Of a DNA stretch of 50,087 nucleotides, positions 1-8,313 are shown one piece after another (within the stretch, counting starts at the first letter, position 1; every line of letters starts with the position of its first letter). The notes beneath the pieces are model-generated. The model did no database searches. It saw nothing but the letters and a program-made list of their open reading frames with translations, and was not told where the DNA came from. The position numbers and the translations under genes are program-made. This stretch comes from CAYGZQ01 sp964354375 [NCBI: uncultured Planctomycetota bacterium]. GTDB lineage: Bacteria; JAJVIF01; JAPKYR01. The stretch covers positions 1 to 50,087 of the forward strand of contig CAYGZQ010000026.1 of assembly GCA_964354375.1 (NCBI GenBank). Direction: 5' to 3'.

Positions 1-458
1 AGCATTACAGGTTCAAGAAAAGGTGCCTCTTCTGCGACATCATCGACCAGGAGCAGATGCTTGAGGACAGGGTCGTGCTTGTGAGTAATCATTTCATCGT
101 TCTGTCTCCGTTCGCGAGCGCGCAGCCGTTCGGGCTGTGGATATTCCCCACACGTCACCAGGCCGACTACACGCAGGCGTCGGACGACGAGCTGAGGGAC
201 CTGGCGGGCGTCATGGGCCGTCTCGTCGCCAAATACAAGAAGACCCTGGGAGATGTGCACTATAATTATGTAGTACATACAACGCCGAGCGAGGGGGCGC
301 TTGAGGAGAGCTTCCCGTACGGTCACGCGCATTACCACTGGCACATAGAGATGTTTCCGAGGCTCACCAAGACCGCAGGATTCGAGTGGGGCACGGGTTT
401 TTACATCAACCCGACTCCTCCCGAGGAAGCGGCGCGCTACCTCAGGGAAGTCGTCTGA
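1..458 (+). CDS. galT: galactose-1-phosphate uridylyltransferase, C-terminal part (5' truncated by window edge)
   Basis: Open from the window edge, reading in frame from base 3, so only the C-terminal ~150 residues are present. GalT swaps UMP between UDP-glucose and galactose-1-phosphate or, in related enzymes, uses ADP. Seen: a cysteine pair in RCLFCDII near the left edge, as in the zinc-type second domain, then a HIT-type block HAHYHWHIEMFPRL and the closing GTGFYINPTPPEEAARYLR that is typical of the GalT C-terminus. The catalytic HPH region lies outside the window. The stop is 15 nt before the next gene, so it is the upstream member of the glucan operon. An ADP-glucose phosphorylase-like role would fit the context as well as galactose metabolism. 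Confidence 0.88.
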   Translation, partial: HYRFKKRCLFCDIIDQEQMLEDRVVLVSNHFIVLSPFASAQPFGLWIFPTRHQADYTQASDDELRDLAGVMGRLVAKYKKTLGDVHYNYVVHTTPSEGALEESFPYGHAHYHWHIEMFPRLTKTAGFEWGTGFYINPTPPEEAARYLREVV

Positions 459-473
459 ATCGACTCAAGAGCG

Positions 474-2663
474 ATGGCTCAGGAAGTCAGACTGGCACTG
501 GTATGGCACATGCACCAGCCGGATTATCGCGACCCGGCGACCGGCGTGCATCTCCTTCCCTGGGTCCTGCTCCACGGCGCCCGCGGCTACACCGACCTCG
601 CGCAGGTCTCCCGCGATTACCCCTTTTTCAAGCAGACAATCAACTTCAGCCCGGTGCTCCTGAACCAGATGCAGGACCTTATGCTGCATCCGCGAAGCGA
701 CTACTTCCGCGATCTCGCCTTGAAGCCCGCCGAAGAGCTGAACGACAACGAAAAGGATTTCCTCCTCCGGCATTGTTTCTTCATCAACTGGGAGGTGCAC
801 GTCAAACCTCACCAGAGATTCAACCAGCTTCTCATGAAGCGGGGCCAGGAGATAGCCGGGATCGATCTTCAATACGTGCGGGCGAGGTTCAGGCGGTCGG
901 ATCTCCGCGACTTGGTCGTCCTTTTTCTCCTTGCCTGGTGCGGTTTCAGCCTCCGAAAGGACCCCGAGATCGCGTCCCTCATACGCAGGGAGCAGAGCTT
1001 CGCGGAGTCCGACAAGCAGCTCCTCGTGGACAAAATAGGAGCCGCTCTAAAAGAAATTCTGCCCATGCACTCGGGTCTCGAATCGAAAGGCATACTGGAG
1101 CTGACCTGCTCGCCGTACTACCATCCCATTCTTCCGCTGCTGATCGACAGCAGGGTCAGGCCCGATCATCATCCCGACACCCCCGTTTTCAAGCATCCGG
1201 AGGACGCTCGAAGGCAATTGAGCATGGGGTTGGAGGAGTTTGAGAAAACCTTCGGGCACCGCCCCGTTGGGATGTGGCCGAGCGAGGGTTCGGTCAGCCA
1301 GGATGCCGTTGAGCTGATCCAGGACGCGGGCATAGAGTGGATCGCGGCGGACGAGGCGCTCCTTTATGATGCGTCCACAGGCACGGAAGTGCCGAAGGGT
1401 GCGGACAACACGCGCCCCTGGCTTATCGGCAATCCCGACAAAAGCCGCCTTGCATGCTGTTTTCGCAACAGGGGACTTTCCGACGACATCGGCTTTCAAT
1501 TCTCCTGGAAGCTTCCTAAGGACGCGGTAAAGCAGTTCGTCGGAAACCTGGAGAACATCGCGAAGCTGGGGAAGCCCGGGGCTGTCCCGAAGCTCGTCAC
1601 GCTGGTGTGCGACGGCGAGAATCCCTGGGAGCATTACCCGGACGGAGGGGAGGGGTTTCTCACGGGCCTGGCCGAGGCGCTGGAGAAACACCCGCTGATC
1701 AAGTTCACCACGCCCCGCGAATATCTGGCCGCTTTCCCGCCGGAGGGTCGCATCAAGAAACTGGGGGCCGGGAGCTGGATCGGAGGGAATTTCGACATCT
1801 GGATGGGCTGCGAGGAAGATCGGAAGGCCTGGAAAATACTGGCGAACGTGAGGTCGAAGCTGGACGAGGTCTTCCCGCTTCCTCCCGACAGCCCGGATGA
1901 GATAGGCACAGAGCAGAGGAGGAAAGTGCTCGAGCAGTTGTGGGTGGCCGAGGGCAGCGACTGGTTCTGGTGGTACGGGGAGCCGTTCCACAGCCCGCTC
2001 GACTATTTCTTCGACATCATCTTTCGAGAGAGACTGACGAGGGCGTACGAACTGATGGGGCTGGACACGCCGATGGAGCTGATCGTGCCTGTCGATCCGA
2101 AGCTGCCCATCGACAACGTGAGCGTCGAAGCCCCGCTGGACGTGATCCATCCCGAGATCGACGGAAGGATCACGACATTCTACGAATGGTCGGGCTCCGG
2201 ACATCTCAAGGCCAGCCGTCTTGAGGGGCTCATGGCCAGGGAGAAGGCGGGACCCGTATCGGACCTGTTCTTCAGCGCCGACACCGAGAATCTCTATTTG
2301 AGGCTGGACATAGATCGGGAGGGGATACAGCCGGGCGATGTGCTCGTGGTCCGCGTGATCAAGCCCGCGGAGATGAACATAGCGATGGACCTTGCGACCG
2401 GTCCCGTCGCCCAGCTCAGGCTCTACAGGCCCGTCCCGTTCGAGAGCCAATATCACATCGAAACGCTTTCGACCGCCGCGGTAGACACCGTGGTGGAGCT
2501 GTCGGTGCCGGTTAAATCGCTGGACGCGGGTCCGAAGTCGATCATCAGCCTCGCTTGTTTCGTCATGCGCGGAAAAGAGGTCGTCGACCGCTGCCCGCTC
2601 TTCGGCACGATATCGGTTACGGTTCCGGACGAGAGGCTTCTCGCCGGTCTCTGGCGGGAATAG
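474..2663 (+). CDS. GH57 glycoside hydrolase, amylase/amylopullulanase type
   Basis: 729-residue GH57 enzyme that probably cleaves alpha-glucans such as glycogen. No signal peptide, so cytoplasmic. Seen in order: HMHQPDY (residues 12-18, GH57 region 1); ELTCSPYYHPILPLL (region 2); GMWPSEGSVS with E271 as probable nucleophile (region 3); VCDGENPWEHY with D380 as probable acid/base (region 4). After about residue 560 a beta-rich C-terminal domain follows (YEWSGSGHLKAS, then LFFSADTENLYLRLDID), like the domain appended to amylopullulanase-type GH57 proteins. The ATG lies 15 nt after galT with only a weak SD, consistent with translational coupling. Substrate (alpha-1,4 versus alpha-1,6) cannot be decided from sequence. 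Confidence 0.9.
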   Translation: MAQEVRLALVWHMHQPDYRDPATGVHLLPWVLLHGARGYTDLAQVSRDYPFFKQTINFSPVLLNQMQDLMLHPRSDYFRDLALKPAEELNDNEKDFLLRHCFFINWEVHVKPHQRFNQLLMKRGQEIAGIDLQYVRARFRRSDLRDLVVLFLLAWCGFSLRKDPEIASLIRREQSFAESDKQLLVDKIGAALKEILPMHSGLESKGILELTCSPYYHPILPLLIDSRVRPDHHPDTPVFKHPEDARRQLSMGLEEFEKTFGHRPVGMWPSEGSVSQDAVELIQDAGIEWIAADEALLYDASTGTEVPKGADNTRPWLIGNPDKSRLACCFRNRGLSDDIGFQFSWKLPKDAVKQFVGNLENIAKLGKPGAVPKLVTLVCDGENPWEHYPDGGEGFLTGLAEALEKHPLIKFTTPREYLAAFPPEGRIKKLGAGSWIGGNFDIWMGCEEDRKAWKILANVRSKLDEVFPLPPDSPDEIGTEQRRKVLEQLWVAEGSDWFWWYGEPFHSPLDYFFDIIFRERLTRAYELMGLDTPMELIVPVDPKLPIDNVSVEAPLDVIHPEIDGRITTFYEWSGSGHLKASRLEGLMAREKAGPVSDLFFSADTENLYLRLDIDREGIQPGDVLVVRVIKPAEMNIAMDLATGPVAQLRLYRPVPFESQYHIETLSTAAVDTVVELSVPVKSLDAGPKSIISLACFVMRGKEVVDRCPLFGTISVTVPDERLLAGLWRE

Positions 2664-2694
2664 GACCCTGAGGGTAAGGACCCCTTTTATTGTC

Positions 2695-4833
2695 ATGCTT
2701 CATCTCCTTCTCGTCATTCACAATCACCAGCCTCTGGGCAACCTGCCCGACGTATTTCGCAAAGCATACGATATCGCCTACAAGCCGTTCCTGGATGTGG
2801 TCAAGCGGCATCCGGGCATCAGGTGGGCGCTCCATTCATCGGGATGTCTGTGGGAATGGATGGACGCGAACGAGCCCGGCTACGTGGACGCTCTGAAGGC
2901 CGAGCTTCACGCCGGCAGGCTCGAATTGCTCACCGGCGGTATGTGGGAGCCTGTCCAGCCTCTCATCGACGAGAACGCCTTCAGGCACCAGTTCGGGCTG
3001 ATGGAGTCGTACCTGAAAAAACGGTTCGGCGTTGTTGCTTCGGGAAGCTGGACCACCGAACGCGTGTGGGAGCCGGTGCTTCCGGGACGTCTTGCCTCGG
3101 CGGGCGTTCGCTACACTCTTCTTGACGACAGCCAGCTTCGGGCCGGACTTCCCGATCCCTCCGTGCACCAGGTCTGGGGCTACTACCGCACCGAGCACAA
3201 CGGTCGAAGCGTGGCGATTTTCCCGATAAACGAACGCCTCAGATACCTGATCCCCTTCCGGAAAGCCGATGAAGTGGTCGGGAACCTCGAGCGCATGGCA
3301 AAGGAGCTTCCCGACAACGCCGCGGTGACGTACGGGGACGACGGCGAGAAGTTCGGCATGTGGCCTCACACGTACGAATGGGTCTACGAGCAGGGATGGC
3401 TCGACGATTTCCTCGCCCGTATCGAGCGCTCGAAAGTGATCAGGACCATCCACCCGTCGGAGTACATGAAACTGATGCCGCATCCGCGACAGCGGGTTTA
3501 CGTGACGACATCGAGCTATCGCGAGATGGGAGTCTGGAACCTGTATCCGGGCAGAAACCTCGCCGCCGAGAAAATCTACGAATGGGTCAAGTCGAACCCG
3601 GAGCTGGATCGAGTAGAGCCCCCTCATGTTGCCGGGATGTTCAGGACGTTCCTTGCCAGGTACCCGGAAAGCCGATACATGCACGAGAGGGTCCAGGAAA
3701 TAATCAGGCTCGTCCACGATCGAGATCCGGACGTGAAACCCTCCGATGGCTCGAAGGCGTCCCCGACCGCGCGAGCGCTCTGGCACGCTCTCAGGGCACA
3801 ATGCAATTGCGCCTACTGGCACGGCGTCTTCGGCGGCCTCTACCTGAACTACCTCAGGTTCGCCGTCCATCGAGAAGTCCTCGCCGCGGAGACGGAGCTT
3901 CGGAGAGCGAAGCCGAGCTTCCCCCTCGTCAGGTATGTCGGAACAAGATTCGCCGAAAGCCGGAGCCGGAAGGAAAAGCCGGACGAGGAATCGCAAATCC
4001 TTGTCGCCGCCCGGCGCGTTCAGTGGGTGATCGATCCGATGACCGGCCAGGTGATATCCGCGGGGAGTCTCGAAGGGATGGTCGACGTGATCGATGTTCT
4101 GGCGCGAAGGAAAGAGGCGTATCACGCAACGATGAAGGAAGCGTCGGAGACCGCTTCGAAGGGAAGCCCCGCGAGCATACACGATATCCAGGAGGTCGCT
4201 CCGGCAGGCTGGAGGGAGGGTCACGGGTACGACAAGAGCAGGCGCGGATGTTTCGCGGACAGAATCCTGGCATGGGCGCCGTCCCTGGATCAGCTCGCCA
4301 GGGTTGAACATAATCCTATCCTTGGCCCGGAATGGGGCTTCTGGGCGACCGATGCGGACGAGCGCGGCGTCAGGCTGTTGAAAACGGACGGGCCCTGGCG
4401 GAGGGAGAAGGCCTTCACGTTCGAAGAGGACGGACGCGTCGGGATCATGCGCTACAGCCTGTCGCGTGATGACGGGGGCTCGTTCAAGGGTGTATTATTG
4501 ATGGAGTTCAACCTCGGCCTGCTGGCGGGCGACTCGGACAGCAGGTACTACCTGATGCCGTCCGGTGAGAGGCGTCAGCTCATGGACAGCTTCGAGATAC
4601 CGGAAGGCCGGGAAACCGCCTGCGTCGATGAATGGACGAAAGTGAAGATCAAGATAAGTGTCCCCGACGCGGAATGGGTGGGCGCGTATCCCGTGAAAAC
4701 GCTGAGCCGCGGCGAGGGCGGACTGGAGATGACATACCAGGGGACCTCCGCGCTCTTCCGTGTTCCGGTGAAACTGGAGGAAGGGGGGAAATTCCGGGTG
4801 GAAGCCAGGATGGAGGTCAGATCGATCGAATAA
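2695..4833 (+). CDS. GH57 4-alpha-glucanotransferase
   Basis: 712 residues, close to the length of the Thermococcus litoralis-type 4-alpha-glucanotransferases. These move maltodextrin segments between glucan chains. Seen: HNHQP (residues 9-13); SGSWTTERVWEP with E122 at the nucleophile position; TYGDDGEKFGMWP with D215/D216 at the acid/base position. The C-terminal half (about residues 330-712) matches the beta-sandwich region of this subgroup (blocks NCAYWHGVFGGLYLNYLR and WGFWATDADERG). Cytoplasmic, no signal peptide. It starts 31 nt after the GH57 gene upstream. Alternative: an alpha-amylase of the same subgroup, since the two activities cannot be separated by eye. Confidence 0.9.
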   Translation: MLHLLLVIHNHQPLGNLPDVFRKAYDIAYKPFLDVVKRHPGIRWALHSSGCLWEWMDANEPGYVDALKAELHAGRLELLTGGMWEPVQPLIDENAFRHQFGLMESYLKKRFGVVASGSWTTERVWEPVLPGRLASAGVRYTLLDDSQLRAGLPDPSVHQVWGYYRTEHNGRSVAIFPINERLRYLIPFRKADEVVGNLERMAKELPDNAAVTYGDDGEKFGMWPHTYEWVYEQGWLDDFLARIERSKVIRTIHPSEYMKLMPHPRQRVYVTTSSYREMGVWNLYPGRNLAAEKIYEWVKSNPELDRVEPPHVAGMFRTFLARYPESRYMHERVQEIIRLVHDRDPDVKPSDGSKASPTARALWHALRAQCNCAYWHGVFGGLYLNYLRFAVHREVLAAETELRRAKPSFPLVRYVGTRFAESRSRKEKPDEESQILVAARRVQWVIDPMTGQVISAGSLEGMVDVIDVLARRKEAYHATMKEASETASKGSPASIHDIQEVAPAGWREGHGYDKSRRGCFADRILAWAPSLDQLARVEHNPILGPEWGFWATDADERGVRLLKTDGPWRREKAFTFEEDGRVGIMRYSLSRDDGGSFKGVLLMEFNLGLLAGDSDSRYYLMPSGERRQLMDSFEIPEGRETACVDEWTKVKIKISVPDAEWVGAYPVKTLSRGEGGLEMTYQGTSALFRVPVKLEEGGKFRVEARMEVRSIE

Positions 4834-4923
4834 ACATTGAATTACCGGGGATTTCCACGACTTGGGGTTGCATTCCTGGAATGTTTACGTATAGTCAGTA
4901 GTGAATTTCGTGCCGGTTTCGGT

Positions 4924-4929
4924 TATATT
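4924..4929 (+). promoter_or_regulatory. possible -10 box upstream of the DUF4912-glgC-glgA genes
   Basis: TATATT lies in the 123-nt spacer after the glucanotransferase gene, 27 nt before the DUF4912 start. No good -35 is visible at 17 nt. It may give internal initiation for the synthesis half of the operon (glgC, glgA, branching enzyme), separately from the degradation half. Confidence 0.35.
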
Positions 4930-4956
4930 AAGTGTGTTACTCGGGGAGGGGGAAAA

Positions 4957-5460
4957 ATGAGCGATCACGAAAAGACGAAGGACGGATTCCCGTCGGAGAT
5001 GACGGAGACGGCTCTGGGCCCGCAGGGTGCGGGTCTGCCGCCCATACCCGAGCCCCAGACATGGGACACCGCGTACGGCATCGATGAAGCCGTCGCTCTG
5101 GCGATTGTGCCCGACCGCGCACTCATTTTCTGGGAGCTGGCCAGCGTTGTCGAGGCCGGCGCCGCCAAAGGCGTCGAGTTTCGTCTCATACGACTTCGGC
5201 TGGAGGGGGAGCGTCCGAAACGGGAGTCCTGGTGGTCCATCCCGCCCCTCGGCAGATTCCAGGACAGTGGCGTCTGCCCGGGAATCGAGTACGTGTACGT
5301 TATAGCCAGGGTGGTTGACGGCGAGGAGACCCCGCTGATGGTGACAAACCCGATACGTATGCCGCTCAAAACTGTGCCGGCGATTCTACCGGGCCAGCTT
5401 CCCTCGTCCGTCGACCTCAGCCACCAGCCGTTGAGACGCGCTCTCAAGGAGGAGGACTAG
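4957..5460 (+). CDS. DUF4912 family protein
   Basis: 167 residues. The start is the ATG preceded by GGGGAGGGGGAAAA, a strong SD; a longer reading frame upstream lacks one. Seen: AIVPDRALIFWELA in the first half, the motif of DUF4912 proteins (a small domain related to carbohydrate-binding/SH3-like folds in published annotations), and GIEYVYVIARVVDGEETPLM in the second half. Function is not established. DUF4912 genes are often found beside GH57 and glycogen genes, and here the gene ends 6 nt before glgC with an SD inside its last codons, so the two should be co-translated. A glucan-binding or regulatory role is an inference from position only. Confidence 0.8.
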   Translation: MSDHEKTKDGFPSEMTETALGPQGAGLPPIPEPQTWDTAYGIDEAVALAIVPDRALIFWELASVVEAGAAKGVEFRLIRLRLEGERPKRESWWSIPPLGRFQDSGVCPGIEYVYVIARVVDGEETPLMVTNPIRMPLKTVPAILPGQLPSSVDLSHQPLRRALKEED

Positions 5461-5466
5461 TCGAGA

Positions 5467-6777
5467 ATGATGGAAGTCCTCGGGATGATTCTCGCCGGAG
5501 GCCGCGGCGAACGCCTTATGCCCCTTACCGCGGACCGCGCGAAACCGGCCGTCCCGTTCGGGGGCACCTATCGCATCATCGATTTTGTCCTCTCCAACTT
5601 CATCAACTCCAGGTTCTATCATCTCAAGGTGCTGACTCAGTTCATGAGCGATTCGCTCAACAAGCATCTCGCGCGCGGCTGGATGTTAGGCGGAGTGGTG
5701 GGCCATTTCATCGATCCGGTCCCGGCTCAGATGCGCACGGGCCAGCACTGGTATGAGGGAACGGCCGACGCGGTTTTCCAGAATCTCCACATCGTGTGGG
5801 ACACGAATCCCGAGCACGTAGCGGTCTTCGGCGGCGATCACGTCTACAAGATGAACGTGGCGGAGATGTTCCGCTTCCACCTCAAGCGACGCGCATCGCT
5901 TACCGTCGCCTGTCTGCCCGTCCCGCCGGCATTCGCCGCGAGACGTTTCGGCGTGATGGAGGTGGACGACAAGAGCCGCATCATCGGCTTCGAGGAGAAA
6001 CCCGCCAATCCCAAACCCATGCCCGGACGTCCCGACATGTCCCTGGTCAGCATGGGAAGTTACTTCTGGGAAACGCGCGCGCTGAAGGACGCGCTCTTTC
6101 GCGACCAGGAGAAGGGCGAGAATTCGATTCACGATTTCGGCCGCGACATAATCCCCGACCTGGTCAGCCGCGGCGAATCGGTCTTCGCCTACGATTACTC
6201 GCTCAACTGGATTCCCGGCGAGGGCGAGCGTGAAAAAACATACTGGCGCGACGTGGGCTCGCTGGACACCTACTACGACGCGAACATGGAGGTCAGGGAG
6301 GTCCATCCGCCCATAAACCTCTACAACTACCAGTGGCCCATAAGGACGCGTATGCGGCCGTTCCCGCCCGCTAAATTCGTATTCGCCGAGAAGGGCGGCC
6401 GATTCGGACAGGCCATCGACAGCGTCATCGCCTCAGGCAGCATCGTTTCAGGCTCCACCGTCCTTAACAGCGTGCTCTTTCACAATATTTTCATCCATTC
6501 CTACGCGCTCGTGGAAAACAGTATCATCTTCAGCGACACGACGATCGGACGTCACGTGCGCATCCGTAACGCCATCGTCGACAAAAACTGTATCATTGAT
6601 GACGGCGTCGAGATAGGATACGATCCTGAATTCGACAAAACTCATTTCACCGTAACCCCCCAGGGTCGCGTGGTCGTGAAAAAATGGACCCATGTCAAGT
6701 CCTCCGGCGAGGTCGTGCTGCTGGAGGGTCCATATTCACCCAAAGAGGAGGAGGCCCCACATGCCTCGGACATATGA
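5467..6777 (+). CDS. glgC: glucose-1-phosphate adenylyltransferase
   Basis: 436 residues. Makes ADP-glucose from glucose-1-phosphate and ATP, the committed step of glycogen synthesis. Seen: ILAGGRGERLMPLT (residues 8-21, nucleotide-binding loop), RAKPAVPFGGTYRIIDF, QHWYEGTADAV, FGGDHVYKM and FEEKP, then a left-handed beta-helix C-terminal domain (hexapeptide-like stretch IASGSIVSGSTVLNSVLF). Full length for the family. The SD AAGGAGGAGGAC sits at the end of the DUF4912 gene. The last 17 nt overlap glgA. Bacterial GlgC is usually allosterically controlled; the effector cannot be read here. Confidence 0.97.
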   Translation: MMEVLGMILAGGRGERLMPLTADRAKPAVPFGGTYRIIDFVLSNFINSRFYHLKVLTQFMSDSLNKHLARGWMLGGVVGHFIDPVPAQMRTGQHWYEGTADAVFQNLHIVWDTNPEHVAVFGGDHVYKMNVAEMFRFHLKRRASLTVACLPVPPAFAARRFGVMEVDDKSRIIGFEEKPANPKPMPGRPDMSLVSMGSYFWETRALKDALFRDQEKGENSIHDFGRDIIPDLVSRGESVFAYDYSLNWIPGEGEREKTYWRDVGSLDTYYDANMEVREVHPPINLYNYQWPIRTRMRPFPPAKFVFAEKGGRFGQAIDSVIASGSIVSGSTVLNSVLFHNIFIHSYALVENSIIFSDTTIGRHVRIRNAIVDKNCIIDDGVEIGYDPEFDKTHFTVTPQGRVVVKKWTHVKSSGEVVLLEGPYSPKEEEAPHASDI

Positions 6778-8272
6778 GATAGTCTTCATTGCCAGCGAGA
6801 TGGTGCCGTACTGCAAGACCGGCGGACTGGCCGACGTGATCGGTGCGCTTCCGCAGGAGCTCGCCCGGAAGGGCCACAAGGTCACCGCCATAATTCCATA
6901 CTATCGCGCCGTGGCCGAGTGGGCCGAGAGGAGCGGCAAGACTCCTGAGGTTATCGTCGACCACCTGTCTTTCTTTCTTCCCGGATACACCGGCGAGGCC
7001 TGCCTGAGGGAGGTCGATCACCCTTCGGGTATGAGAGTCCTCATGGTCGACTATCCATCGGCCTACGACAGGGAAGAGCTTTACACCGAGGGAGGTATTG
7101 ACTACGAGGACAACCTGACCAGGTTCGCCATTCTCTCCAAGGGGGCCCTGGAAGCCTGCAAAGCCCTGGACATCAGGCCCGACATCGTGCACGCCCATGA
7201 CTGGCAGGCCGCGATGGCTCCCGTCTATCTCAAAACGCACTACAAGAGCGATCAGTTTTTCGAGGGCGCCCGCTCGGTTCTGACTATTCATAACCTCGGC
7301 TACCAGGGGAGGTTCGGAGGCGACAAGTACCAGGGACTGGACCTTCCGTGGGACTACTTCAACCCCGAGGGCCTCGAATACTTCGGGCAGGTGAACGTGC
7401 TCAAGGGCGGCATCATCTTCGCCGACGCGGTCACTACCGTGAGTCCGACCTACGCAGAGGAGATCCAGACGCCGGGGTTCGGGAACGGCCTGGACGGCGT
7501 CCTGAGAGCGGTATCGGAAAAGCTCACCGGAATACTTAACGGAGTGGACTACTCTCAATGGGACCCGGCAAACGATCCCTTCATTGCCAGAAAATACACC
7601 GAGGAGAATCTGAGCGGAAAATGGGAATGTCGGAAAGCGCTCAGGAGAGAGATGGGGCTTCCCGAGGGGAAAGGCCCGCTGATCGGCATGATAAGCAGGC
7701 TCGCGGAGCAAAAGGGTTTCGAGCTGCTGCTCGAGGCGCTTCCGAAGCTCGTGAAGCTTGACGTCCAGATGGTGATCCTCGGCACGGGCGAGCCGAAGTA
7801 CCACGAAGCCCTGACGGCAGCGCAGACGAAATTTCCCAGGAACCTTGCAGTGAGGCTGACGTTCTCGAACGAGCTCGCGCACAAGATCGAGGCCGGAAGC
7901 GACATTTTCCTCATGCCCTCCCGATATGAGCCCTGCGGACTGAACCAGATGTACAGCCTGAGGTACGGCACCGTGCCCGTGGTTTCCCTCACCGGCGGCC
8001 TGAAGGACACGGTCAAGAACGTTACCCCGACCCGGCTCGCGAAATGTCAGGCCACCGGCTTCACGATGGCCTCTTTCTCTGCAAGCAGTCTTTTCAACAC
8101 ACTGAAGAAGGCGGCCAAGCTGTTCAGGGAGGAGCCCGCGACGTGGCAGAACCTGGTGATAGCGGGCATGTGTGAGGATTTCGGATGGCCGTCACAGGCG
8201 AAGAAATACGCCAAGCTGTATGCCGCGCTGACGGCGCGCAGCGAGGTCCAGGCGAATCCCGTGCAGTCTTGA
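6761..8272 (+). CDS. glgA: glycogen synthase (GT5, ADP-glucose type)
   Basis: 503 residues, normal for bacterial GlgA. Transfers glucose from ADP-glucose to the growing alpha-1,4-glucan. Seen: YCKTGGLADVIGALP (K19-T20-G21-G22-L23, the nucleotide-sugar site), HAHDWQAAMAP, IHNLGYQG, and the C-terminal SRLAEQKGFELL and PSRYEPCGLNQMYSLRYG retaining-glycosyltransferase motifs. The ATG at 6761 is chosen because it follows AAAGAGGAGGAGG inside the end of glgC and gives the standard N-terminus; the frame is open further upstream. The 17-nt overlap implies translational coupling with glgC. Confidence 0.97.
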   Translation: MPRTYEIVFIASEMVPYCKTGGLADVIGALPQELARKGHKVTAIIPYYRAVAEWAERSGKTPEVIVDHLSFFLPGYTGEACLREVDHPSGMRVLMVDYPSAYDREELYTEGGIDYEDNLTRFAILSKGALEACKALDIRPDIVHAHDWQAAMAPVYLKTHYKSDQFFEGARSVLTIHNLGYQGRFGGDKYQGLDLPWDYFNPEGLEYFGQVNVLKGGIIFADAVTTVSPTYAEEIQTPGFGNGLDGVLRAVSEKLTGILNGVDYSQWDPANDPFIARKYTEENLSGKWECRKALRREMGLPEGKGPLIGMISRLAEQKGFELLLEALPKLVKLDVQMVILGTGEPKYHEALTAAQTKFPRNLAVRLTFSNELAHKIEAGSDIFLMPSRYEPCGLNQMYSLRYGTVPVVSLTGGLKDTVKNVTPTRLAKCQATGFTMASFSASSLFNTLKKAAKLFREEPATWQNLVIAGMCEDFGWPSQAKKYAKLYAALTARSEVQANPVQS

Positions 8273-8313
8273 TTCGAGCGCAGGTTACACATCATACTGT
8301 CAGGCGGAAACCC

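Noticed and set aside
386-1243. 285-residue plus-strand frame across the galT end and the first GH57 gene
   Set aside because: Low-complexity Arg/Ser/Pro composition, overlaps two clear genes in another frame; a shadow of GC-rich coding DNA.
1047-2696. 549-residue minus-strand frame opposite the GH57 gene
   Set aside because: Antisense to a gene with catalytic motifs; Arg/His/Val-rich with no recognisable domain.
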